From NCBI GenBank assembly GCA_037179515.1, contig JAXCGZ010019439.1:30001-40000 (forward strand): 10,000 nt of DNA, read 5' to 3'. The notes under the pieces are model-generated. The model saw only the letters and a program-made list of their open reading frames with translations, had not been told where the DNA came from and did not search any database. Shown piece by piece: positions 1-8,155 of this stretch. Position 1 is the first letter of the stretch. Every line of letters begins with the position of its first letter. The stretch comes from Halocaridina rubra (taxonomy: Eukaryota; Arthropoda; Malacostraca; Decapoda; Atyidae). Made by a program: the position numbers and the translations under genes.

Positions 1-660
1 AACCTCCTTCTTCTCTCTGAAACCCAGCTGTCCCAGCGTCTAGCCATGCTTCCCCTGACCCATTTTAGATCTCTCACTATAACCTGTATACTCGTTTCCA
101 TTCCATAGGTGATGCTTGTGCTTACTGCAATGCTAACACTCCTATTGCAAGGCTCATAGACCTTGGATCTCCTGATTTTGATATTCTCTGGGTGAAGATA
201 TATCTATCCACTACCACTATATTTCTTTGGTTCTGCTACTGCTCTTCTAACTCCACTAACTTTGTGTCCTTTAAATATCTGTCCTTTTGCCATGAATCCT
301 TGATATCTTCTCACCCACATGCTGAAGTTCTCTATATTGGAGACTTCAATGTACATGATATTGAGTGGCTTTATTCTTCGCATACTGATGTAGGAGGTAG
401 TGAGACCCTTGCATGCTATGTTAATCACGATCTGGAGTAGATTATCAAGCATGCTAATTGTGTTCTTGATCGCCACGACCATGCAGCTAACACTCTTGAC
501 CTATTCTTTATTTCTAATCCTTCAAACTATTCATAGTCTGTACTTTACCCTCTTGGTAACTTTGATACTCATTGATTTCAATCTCTTCCATTTTCACTCC
601 CTCTTCATCAATTCCTCCTACTCAGTGCCAGTTTTGGCACTTTGAGCATACCCATCGTGA
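1..660 (+). pseudogene. Retrotransposon endonuclease domain remnant (APE type)
   Basis: This is the decayed apurinic-endonuclease-like domain that in an intact element nicks target DNA. Frame 1 carries LLLLSETQ at the start of the window; the glutamate of SETQ corresponds to the metal-binding Glu of the family. The reading then moves to frame 3 (from about 84), giving a stretch through LYIGDFNVHDIEW (GDFN is the Asp/Asn active-site motif) and, after a TAG at 438-440, HAANTLDLFFISNPSNYS. A second TAG follows at 534-536. The region where the family has its terminal S-D-H motif reads LGNFDTH and then a stop, so the catalytic His context is lost. At about 596 the homologous reading continues in frame 2. 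The N-terminal start of the domain lies outside the window. Confidence 0.82.
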
Positions 661-1035
661 TGATTTGTGTAACTTTCTTATGGGATGACTACTGCTTTCA
701 GACCTTCTACCCTAATCAGGTAGCTCTACAAGTTACTGAGATCATAACCCCAGGAATGGAGGCGTTTATCCCCTCCTCTATGAAAACGTCTTCTCCCTCT
801 AATTCTTGATTTGACCATGCCTGTTCCATGGCTATTCAGACTAGAGAAAGGGCATACCAGTCATACCAAGACTCACCTTCTGATTTAACTTGCCTTGCTT
901 TCATTAAAGCTTGGAATCACTGCACTGTATAGGTGTGAAAGTCTAAAGCTTCCTATTTAGGAAAGTTGATGATCTCAAATTCTCTCTCATTATTCCCGCA
1001 CACTCTTTCCTCGAACTTTACCCCTCTTTAATAAT

Positions 1036-1760
1036 ATGCCCGCCCTTACGCTTTCTTCACTCAAAGTTGATAAGGGTCTTCGCTCTCTAAAGACAAACAA
1101 GGCATCTGGACCCGATGGTATTCCTGCTAGGTTCCTTGCCGTCATTTTCACTGCTGACCTATTGCCCTAACCTCTGCTATTGCTAAAATATTCAAGACCT
1201 CAATTCTCACTTCTTAACCTCTTGACTCTAACTCTCTTATTTCTGATCACCAGTGTGGCTTCTGCAAGGCAAGATCCACTGGTGACCACTCGTCCTATCC
1301 CACTCATGTATGGTCATCTTCTCTGAAGAACTATGGGGAATCCCTTGTCGATGCCCTTGATATCTCTATCTCTTCTGGCAGATTGTTGCAAAAGGTTCTG
1401 TTGGCCAAACTTCCTGCTTATAGCTTTACATCTTCTCTCGGTTCTCTTGTTCCCAGATTTCTTTTAGCCCGGTTTATATCTGTGGATGGCACAATATATA
1501 GCTCATTCCCACTTACCAGTGGTGTTCCACATGCTCTGTTCTCTCACCTACACTCTTCCTTCTCTTCATTAACCACTTTCTTCTGTCTTCATCCTCTTCT
1601 CTTCTTCTCACCTTTGGCAATGATTCTACCTTTCATTTTTCCACTGCCTTCTCTTCAGAACCTTCATCTACTTCTCGTAATAAGTCTTGTATCACTTTTT
1701 CTTCAAGTCTCAATCCGATTTACAGAGAGTATCTGGGTGGGACACTCAAAATTTAGTTAA
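1036..1760 (+). pseudogene. Reverse transcriptase domain remnant with internal deletion and frameshifts
   Basis: This is the decayed RT palm and fingers. Frame 1 (1036-1170) reads LRSLKTNKASGPDGIPARFLA, the first conserved RT block. The next recognisable block, PIALTSAIAKIF, starts at 1158 in frame 3 with almost no space between, whereas intact relatives have several dozen residues there, so an internal deletion is inferred at about 1140-1158. Frame 3 then gives DHQCGFCKARSTGD and LVDALDIS. The segment after LDIS, where the family has K-A-F-D-R-V-W, is ISSGRLLQK, so the motif A context is gone. After SGVP (1518-1529) a one-base loss near 1533 moves the reading to frame 2 (SVLSPTLFLLFIN). The catalytic box, normally F-A-D-D, reads FGND at 1613-1624, so the first catalytic Asp is now Asn. 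Confidence 0.85.
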
Positions 1761-1784
1761 ATGTAATTCCCCCAAGACAGTGTC

Positions 1785-2424
1785 TGGCTATCTCTTCTCC
1801 TCCTGATAACCCTAATGTCTTCGAAGCTAATCTAATTTACTCTCTTAATTCTATTAACATAGGAATCCAGATAGTCTCTAACTTGTCAATATGGAGTCAT
1901 ATAATCCAAATTTCTAAATATGTATATAAATATTGGGTGTTCTATTTCGTTTTCATCATAACTTTTCATCTTTACAGTTACTTATAATCTATAAAGATCT
2001 TATAACATCCCTGCTTATAGTACTGTTCCGACATATGTTGCTTCTTCTTATAATTATCTCCTTGATAGGGTTGATTCTAAGGCAATCAAACTCATCAGTG
2101 ACCCTTCTTTTACTTCTAATTTTTATTTCCTTTTCCTTTCTCATAAGGTATCTTCCTTTTCTCTTTTCTATCATTACTACTTCCATCGCTGCTTTGATGA
2201 GTTAGCGAGTTGCATCCCTCCTTCACTACCGAGGTAACACTCGCCATGTGGGTTCGACTCACAGGTACTGTGTGGAGGTTTATAGCTCGCGGATTGATCA
2301 GTGCAGCAACTGCTTCTTCCCACCCACCTCCAGACTCTGGAACTCTCTTCCTCCTTCTGTCACTCCTAATTCTTATGACCTATCTGCCTTTAAAAGTCGG
2401 ATCTATCGTCATCTCAGGGCCTAA
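1785..2424 (+). pseudogene. Retrotransposon ORF2 C-terminal region remnant
   Basis: This is the segment downstream of RT. Readable pieces alternate between frames: LGVLFRFHHNFSSLQLLIIYKDLI (frame 1, from 1933), LLDRVDSKAIKLI and FDELASCIPPSLPR (frame 2, 2009 to about 2229), then RGNTRHVGSTHRYCVEVYSS and RLWNSLPPSV followed by SYDLSAFKSRIYRHLRA (frame 1, 2230-2421) to a TAA at 2422-2424. The RLWNSLPPSV box and the F-K-x-x-x-x-x-H-L ending are typical of insect and crustacean Jockey-type elements. I take the stop at 2422 as the original or near-original end, because the recognisable protein pattern ends there. Confidence 0.78.
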
Positions 2425-2774
<350 letters not shown>

Positions 2775-2845
2775 AATAGTGTATTTAAATACAGCTTTGT
2801 GAAAACTTTTATAATATAATGCATTTTGGTTTGTTTTTTTATTTT

Positions 2846-2850
<5 letters not shown>

Positions 2851-2921
<71 letters not shown>

Positions 2922-2940
2922 CACACACACATACACACAC
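2851..2940. repeat. (CT)n microsatellite with short (CA)n end
   Basis: CT dinucleotides cover 2851-2919 after a T-rich lead (2831-2850), then CA repeats with one interruption run to 2940. The polypyrimidine/polypurine strand asymmetry makes the CT part a candidate for triplex (H-DNA) formation. Confidence 0.97.
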
Positions 2941-3529
2941 TCAAGCATTAAAATTCATCTATGTATATAGATTCAGAATCTGACATTTACATACTCCTTT
3001 GTAGAAACGTTTTGATCTTGCAGTCACAAAAATCGCTGTAGAAGCTGTCTTTTCACCATCTCTTAATGTATTATAAATATATATTTTTGTATATTTATTT
3101 ATTTATTTAAACATATCCAAGTCATCTATAACCGGTGAACTCTCTAGAGAAGATTAAACCCCTTCCTCAGTGTCCCTGAAACGTGCGAGTGCTTACAACG
3201 GCTCTCACCCAATTGTATAGTGATGCGTATAGCATGGGCGGGGCCTATTTAACTTTTTATATTGGATAAATTTAGTAATTTAACACTTCAATAAAGGGCA
3301 AATATATTTTTATGAGACTTTACGTGGTTTAATTAAGCATATAATCGAAATGTATGTTGTGATAGGGAAGGCTGTAATCGGCGCCATGATGCCTTCATCA
3401 ACTTATGCTTGAAAGTAGGTAGAAATGAATCTGTCTTACAGCTTCTCTCCTTAGGATAATAATAGAATATTTCATGTGTGTTTTACTTATTTATAACTTT
3501 TTTTAGAATGTTATGTATTAGGTTCTTTA

Positions 3530-3532
<3 letters not shown>
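2941..3532. other. Unassigned AT-rich intergenic sequence
   Basis: I see no supportable gene, tRNA-like element or bounded transposon here. The stretch contains a small (ATTT)n run near 3093-3109 and a more GC-balanced part at about 3120-3245 that could be an old repeat. I could find neither terminal repeats nor flanking duplications for it. Confidence 0.6.

Positions 3533-3610
<78 letters not shown>
3533..3610. repeat. (AT)39 microsatellite
   Basis: Pure AT dinucleotides run for about 78 bp. The flanking frames that enter it (Tyr-Ile runs) are not genes. Confidence 0.98.
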
Positions 3611-3615
<5 letters not shown>

Positions 3616-3644
3616 CCCAGACAAGCTTCCAGAAAACGGTTAAT

Positions 3645-3750
3645 GCTACTACTACTTCTCCACTACAACAGCAACAACTTCAACTACTACTTCTACCACT
3701 GCTGTTACTACTACAGCAACTACTATTACTACTACTACTGCTACTACTAC
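3645..3750. repeat. Imperfect ACT/CTA trinucleotide repeat
   Basis: About 100 bp is composed mostly of ACT triplets with interspersed CAA, GCT and TTC units, for example ACTACTACTACTGCTACTAC near the right end. It is cryptically simple sequence rather than a pure array. Confidence 0.85.
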
Positions 3751-3982
3751 TTTCATCAATGGAACCACATCATCATCCTAATTTGAAATACTTGCCGGTA
3801 TGCCTATTCATTATCTTCTACTGTACACCTACTATTAGTATGTTCTTTGCAAGTATGAGTAAATCAATATTTCTTTCATCAACGTTTACTTCACCTATCT
3901 GTTATTTGTAATTCATTCTCTCATCTCATATTATAAATTAACTCTCCATTTTTACAGCAACACCTTAACGCATCCATCAGCA

Positions 3983-3986
<4 letters not shown>
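3751..3986. other. Unassigned AT-rich sequence
   Basis: Ordinary AT-rich DNA lies between the trinucleotide tract and the next (CT)n array. I see no gene, repeat boundary or regulatory site that I can support. Confidence 0.5.

Positions 3987-4077
<91 letters not shown>
3987..4077. repeat. (CT)45 microsatellite
   Basis: Uninterrupted CT dinucleotides run for about 91 bp, ending in C followed by AAAAG. Confidence 0.98.
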
Positions 4078-4080
<3 letters not shown>

Positions 4081-4289
4081 AGTTAATTTTTCCTCATCAC
4101 TTCAAAACTAATCAATTTCCGCTCATTGTGGAAGGTTCATAATGGGGGTTGGTAAGGTAAGAATGGGGAGGAGGAGGTGAGATTATTCATGACTCAAACC
4201 CTCATGTTTCTGAAAAATGACAAAAGGGGTTATGATAAGAATCCGGCTACTGGTAAGAATTATAACATTTGAAAGGGTTATGGGAGGTT

Positions 4290-5140
4290 GGGGGGTATTG
4301 TGGTGGGGTTGAAAGTTTGCTGGTGGTGATGATGGTGGTAATGGCGATGGTTGGAGTTGGAAGTGGTTTGAGGTAGAGAGAGGGAGAGTGAGCTGGTGAA
4401 AATGTAAATTTGTTGAGGGTTGATGGTGAGGGGAATGGTGGAGTAGTTCTAATTTGGTTGAAACTTTTCTGGTGGTGGTTTTTAGAGTCCTTATCGGGAG
4501 AGGGAGGCCGTGGTAGTGGTGATGAAAATTTGTTGGGGGGATGATGGGGGAGAGATTATAGTGCTGGTAGAGTTGAAAATGTGCTGATGATGATGGTGTT
4601 TGACTTGGTGGGGATTGGGATGGTATCTTGTTGGATGTGGAGTGAGGGAGAGGGAGATAGCGCTGGTGAGGTTAAAATCTTGCTGGTAATAATGGTGTTG
4701 GGGGTAGAATAGTGCTACTGGAGTTGAAAACTTGCTGATGGGTTTTGGGTTGTGGTAGGGGAGAGGGGGTGGGGTATTAATGATGGGATTGAAATCTTCC
4801 TTGTCGAGGTTTTGGTGGAAAGAGTGCGAATAGACTTGTTTGGCTTGAAAATTGGTTGATGTTGGAATGGTGGTGGGGAAGAGTATGGATAGTGCTGGTG
4901 AAGTTGAAAATTAGCTGCTGCTGATGGTGGGAGAGAGAATGTGGGCAGTGCTGGTTTAGTTGAAAAGTTGTTGCTTCTTCTGGTGTGGGGGAGAGTGGGG
5001 GCAGTGCTGGTGGAGATGAAAATTTGCTGCTGCTGCTGTTTGGGAATGGGTGGGTAGAGGGTTGGTGGAGTTGGAAATTTGCTGATAGGGGTGTTGGGGG
5101 TGGTAGGGATGGTGTTGAAGGTAATGGGGGTAAGAAAAAG
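4290..5140. repeat. G-rich minisatellite, about 57-bp unit, about 13 diverged copies
   Basis: A box resembling GAGTTGAAAATTTGCTG recurs near 4308, 4395, 4456, 4520, 4571, 4670, 4721, 4788, 4843, 4901, 4958, 5012 and 5069. Typical spacing is 51-67 bp, with two longer steps of 87 and 99. The best-conserved copies are the last five or six (4788-5140), spaced 54-58 bp. Each unit also carries GGGGGAGAGTGGG-like and CAGTGCTGGTGGAG-like pieces. The + strand is strikingly G-rich and C-poor. Because the modal period is a multiple of three, a 153-codon frame stays open on the - strand (4715-5176); its Ser/Thr/Pro/Gln-rich product is most simply a by-product of the repeat. Confidence 0.85.
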
Positions 5141-5149
5141 AGCTTTCCT

Positions 5150-5672
<523 letters not shown>

Positions 5673-6022
5673 TTTTAGGTAATCATTCTAGTACAAGTAT
5701 ATATATTACATCATGATATAGATAGATTGCTCCACTGCTTAAGAAAGTTGATAGATAGCTTGCTAGTTCATACGGAATACTACACAAGGATAAGTATATG
5801 AATAGGTTGATGGTGTAGATAGACATCTACTTCATATGGGTAAACTGGTAGATATCTTTGTTTTATATATAAGTAGCTACGATACATAAGTAAGAAGAAT
5901 AGTGACTATCTACACAACTCAGCTTAACAGATAGGCTAGTTGATTTTATTTGGAGGTAGCTATAATTACATAGGTAAGTAGGTAGGTGAGACTGATAGTG
6001 TAATATGTAAGTGTGATAAGTT

Positions 6023-6025
6023 TAA
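6023..6025. repeat. Left 3-bp target-site duplication (TAA) of the MITE
   Basis: TAA directly precedes the left terminal inverted repeat and matches TAA at 6235-6237. Three-base TWA duplications are the hallmark of PIF/Harbinger transposition. Confidence 0.7.
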
Positions 6026-6234
6026 AGGGCGGTTTACACGGTCAAACGGTTCGTCGAACGCTGTTCGACAGACAAGTGTTTGAAGTGATGTTCGAACGTG
6101 TGAACGGGTTATTTGGTTGTCGAACACGGAACGTGTTCGACAACCAAATACCCCGTTCACACGTTCGAACATCACTTCAAACACTTGTCTGTCGAACCGC
6201 GTTCGACGAACCGTTTGACCGTGTAAACCCCCCT
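6026..6234. mobile_element. Foldback MITE, 209 bp, near-perfect palindrome, PIF/Harbinger-like ends
   Basis: The two arms (6026-6128 and 6132-6234) are inverted copies around a 3-base GAA centre at 6129-6131. Over 103 paired positions I count three mismatches (6030/6230, 6062/6198, 6109/6151) and no indels, about 97% identity. The ends read AGGGCGGTTTACACGGTC on the left and AGGGGGGTTTACACGGTC on the right (reverse complement). Flanking TAA repeats give exactly symmetrical ends. A TTAA reading (6022-6025 and 6234-6237, piggyBac-like) is possible but leaves one unmatched base at the left. GTTCGA/TCGAAC words recur at least four times per arm. There is no transposase: frames on both strands encode near-identical peptides only because the DNA is palindromic. 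Confidence 0.92.
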
Positions 6235-6237
6235 TAA
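6235..6237. repeat. Right 3-bp target-site duplication (TAA) of the MITE
   Basis: TAA immediately follows the right terminal inverted repeat and is in direct orientation with the copy at 6023-6025. Confidence 0.7.
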
Positions 6238-6735
6238 GAGGTCAAGGAAGTAGGCAGAAGCGAAGATATATATGCAGATAAAAGGTAGCCATTCTACGTA
6301 ATTTAACAGATACGTGTGTGTGTGTGGTTACAATACTAATATATAAGTAGGTAGATATATTTATTGTGTAGAGTATGTAGCTGTAATTTGTGTTAGGTAA
6401 GATGCCAGAGCAGTATGCAGTTAGGTAAATAGCTAGGTAGATAGGTAGATGAAGCAGATATGTGACTATAGCTAGTTACAATATATAGGTAAGTAGATAG
6501 CTAAATTTGGTATGATTAGTAGGTAGAAGGACTGAGTACAAGGTAGCTAGGAGGGTAGACAGATGAAAGGTAGGCACACTGCTAATATTAGCAGATAGTT
6601 AGGCAGGCTTTATATGTAAGTAGCTATAATACACAGGAAGTTAGGTAGATATGCTGATGTTGTAGTCTCATGTAGGTAAGAGAGATAGGCTAGAGGTCAG
6701 AGGAGTAGGTAGGTAGGTAGGTAAGTAAGTAAAAA

Positions 6736-6902
6736 AGAACAGATATGAGAATTTGATTTAGGAGTTCAGAGTTAATGAAAGGTTAGAAAGACATAAACTA
6801 GGTCTTTCATCTACACTTATAGTGCATCCTGGGGGCAAAATTGGAGAGTCCAGTCTCAGCTTAAAAGGTTTGACCAGAACCCGGTTATATATGAGAATGT
6901 GG
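6736..6902. other. Unassigned spacer
   Basis: Short mixed-composition sequence lies between the TAGG domain and the GT-rich domain. I see nothing supportable in it. Confidence 0.4.
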
Positions 6903-7241
6903 GCTCGCGAGCGGGCGTCTTGTATGTGGGTCTGTATGTAAATATACATGTGTGTTTAAGCATTTTCACATCTGCTACGTTTACTCTGTATGTGAATGTG
7001 CTTGATTGTGTCTGTGTGTGTGTTTTTAAAAATTCTGTAGCTTTATATTTAAGCCATATGGGTGTGTCTATGTAAGAATATACCTACGTTTTTAAGCATT
7101 TTCAATATTTACACCATATGTGAGTGTGCGCGTGTGTATTTGTGAGCGACTTATATTTATTACTTTCCATACCTTCAACATATTCACCATTTCGAATTTG
7201 CGCACGCGAGCGAGCGTCTTATGCCTTTAAGTGTGTGTGTA
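6903..7241. repeat. GT-rich, strongly diverged tandem sequence (about 68-bp spacing)
   Basis: TTTAAGCATTTTCA occurs at 6955-6968 and again at 7091-7104, 136 bp apart. A related TTTTTAAAAATT block sits at about 7023, half way between, suggesting a 68-bp unit. Between these lie TGTATGTGAATGTG-like GT-rich pieces. A second pair, CGCGAGCG(G/A)GCGTCTT at 6906-6921 and 7205-7220, brackets the region. The array is too diverged for firm unit boundaries. Confidence 0.5.
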
Positions 7242-7269
7242 TGTGTTGATGTTTTTAAACATCAACACA
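7242..7269. repeat. Short perfect inverted repeat (13-bp arms, 2-base spacer)
   Basis: TGTGTTGATGTTT (7242-7254) and AAACATCAACACA (7257-7269) are exact inverted copies separated by TT, giving a potential hairpin or small cruciform just upstream of the second compound microsatellite. Confidence 0.85.
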
Positions 7270-7273
7270 GTAA

Positions 7274-7290
7274 ACAACACAAGGTGTTGT
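7274..7290. repeat. Short perfect inverted repeat (7-bp arms, 3-base loop)
   Basis: ACAACAC (7274-7280), AAG loop, GTGTTGT (7284-7290). It lies four bases after the preceding hairpin and shares its TGTTG/CAACA core. Confidence 0.75.
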
Positions 7291-7308
7291 ATTTGTCCTG
7301 CAGCACGA

Positions 7309-7455
<147 letters not shown>

Positions 7456-7459
7456 AAAC

Positions 7460-7474
7460 ATCATCATCATCATC
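7460..7474. repeat. (ATC)5 microsatellite
   Basis: Five perfect ATC units lie five bases after the AT tract. Confidence 0.9.
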
Positions 7475-7766
7475 AACAGATGCGAATATGAATTTGCATA
7501 TACAATTTATTATTAGTTTTATTATAAAGCATGTAAATATATTCCTGCCGAAAAGCTCTAAAAACTTTTCTTGAGACACTATTATGACTCCTAATGATAT
7601 ACCTTTTAAGTTATCTGATCATTTGAAAAAGGGGTCAAATAATGATAGGGTCTTTATACACGCTAATGTTCGCTCACTCGCCCAATTTCGCTCCTCTACA
7701 TTCACCTTTCACTAATCTCATTCGCTCTTCATACTCATTCAGACACGCTTACTCACACGTAGTTTA
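7475..7766. other. Unassigned sequence
   Basis: Mixed AT-rich sequence followed (7670-7760) by C/T-rich sequence with repeated CGCTC and ACTCA words. A short reading VFIHANVRSL (about 7650) faintly resembles the beginning of LINE endonucleases but is too short to call. Confidence 0.4.
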
Positions 7767-7791
7767 CCTAACCTTACCGTACCTAACCTAA
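7767..7791. repeat. Degenerate telomere-like pentamer array (CCTAA)n
   Basis: Five consecutive pentamers read CCTAA CCTTA CCGTA CCTAA CCTAA, followed by ACCTAGG. CCTAA is the C-strand of the TTAGG telomere repeat of arthropods. Three of the five units are perfect. This may be an interstitial telomeric remnant or chance. Confidence 0.5.
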
Positions 7792-7918
7792 ACCTAGGCA
7801 ACTATGAGTAAATTTGCATATAAATAAAATAAATATAGTATGCCAAGATTTGCAATACTTAAAATGAAAGAAAATAGAAAATAATAGTTGTATAAAAACT
7901 AACTGTGTACAGTTACGG

Positions 7919-7937
7919 AAATAAAGAAAATGGAATA
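7919..7937. repeat. 19-bp target-site duplication, copy next to SINE 3' end
   Basis: AAATAAAGAAAATGGAATA is identical to 8137-8155, and the bases immediately outside differ on both sides, so the match is exactly 19 bp. Such a length is typical of LINE-mobilised insertions. Confidence 0.93.
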
Positions 7938-8136
7938 TGTTGTTCCGGTTTTACGTCACGGACTCCCTTTTCAACCAAGGGCTAGGACGGTTGCCTTTTT
8001 GCGAAGGACTTGTTTTGGCAGATGTAATCGTTACCCTGAGTGCATGCCCTTGCTAACCTCAGACCGTGACGGGGCGCGAACCCTCGAACTGACGCCTCAG
8101 AGTCGCGGACGCTACCGGTTGAGCCACGGTGACTAC
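7938..8136 (-). mobile_element. tRNA-related SINE, 199 bp, bounded by a 19-bp duplication
   Basis: Read on the - strand, the element starts at 8136 with GTAGTCACCGTGGCTC. A polymerase III box A (TGGCTCAACCGG) lies at 8115-8126 and a box B-like GGTTCGCGCCC at 8072-8082, with 32 bases between them. Near-complementary 7-mers at 8125-8131 and 8062-8068 could be an acceptor-stem remnant. The cloverleaf register is imperfect and box B has C instead of the usual A after TTCG, so this is tRNA-related rather than a working tRNA gene. The remaining 125 bp (7938-8062) is a tRNA-unrelated body ending AAAACCGGAACAACA without a poly-A tail. SINEs carry no protein and are mobilised by a partner LINE, which I cannot identify here. 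The 70-codon + strand frame over it is spurious. Confidence 0.88.
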
Positions 8137-8155
8137 AAATAAAGAAAATGGAATA
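8137..8155. repeat. 19-bp target-site duplication, copy next to SINE 5' (tRNA-like) end
   Basis: Perfect direct repeat of 7919-7937. The empty site would have read continuously as ACGG, one copy of the 19-mer, then AAATTAAATAAAAG. Confidence 0.93.

Larger units (their letters stand above)
5700..6735. repeat. Degenerate TAGG/TAGA-type tetranucleotide domain
   Basis: Over about 1 kb, GTAG, TAGG, TAGA and TAAG words recur at high density, ending in a cleaner GTAGGTAGGTAGGTAGG-type run at about 6705-6734. A longer motif, TAGCTATAATACA-like followed by GGTAAGTAGGTAG, recurs near 5874, 5957, 6378, 6469 and 6621, hinting at a higher-order unit. The 209-bp MITE at 6026-6234 lies inside this domain. 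The boundaries are approximate. Confidence 0.65.

Noticed and set aside
204..482. 92-codon - strand open frame
   Set aside because: It is antisense to the retrotransposon endonuclease remnant, which is supported by conserved motifs on the + strand.
3120..3250. GC-balanced patch considered as a SINE or other small element
   Set aside because: I found no polymerase III boxes, terminal inverted repeats or flanking duplications.
4581..4600. CTGATGA core suggestive of a hammerhead ribozyme
   Set aside because: No matching GAAA core with flanking helices could be placed; the word arises from GAT/GCT triplets in the minisatellite.
5966..6237. Two similar 72-74-residue proteins encoded on opposite strands
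   Set aside because: Their near identity is a direct consequence of the palindromic MITE; no protein relationship is implied.
7640..7690. Possible start of a second LINE endonuclease (VFIHANVRSL)
   Set aside because: The resemblance covers only about ten residues and is followed by a stop without further motifs.
8062..8131. Functional tRNA gene on the - strand
   Set aside because: Box A and a box B-like site are present, but the D and anticodon arms do not pair well, box B departs from consensus and the sequence continues into a SINE body with flanking duplications.
7930..8142. 70-codon + strand open frame
   Set aside because: It lies almost wholly within the antisense of the SINE, including its tRNA-like head.
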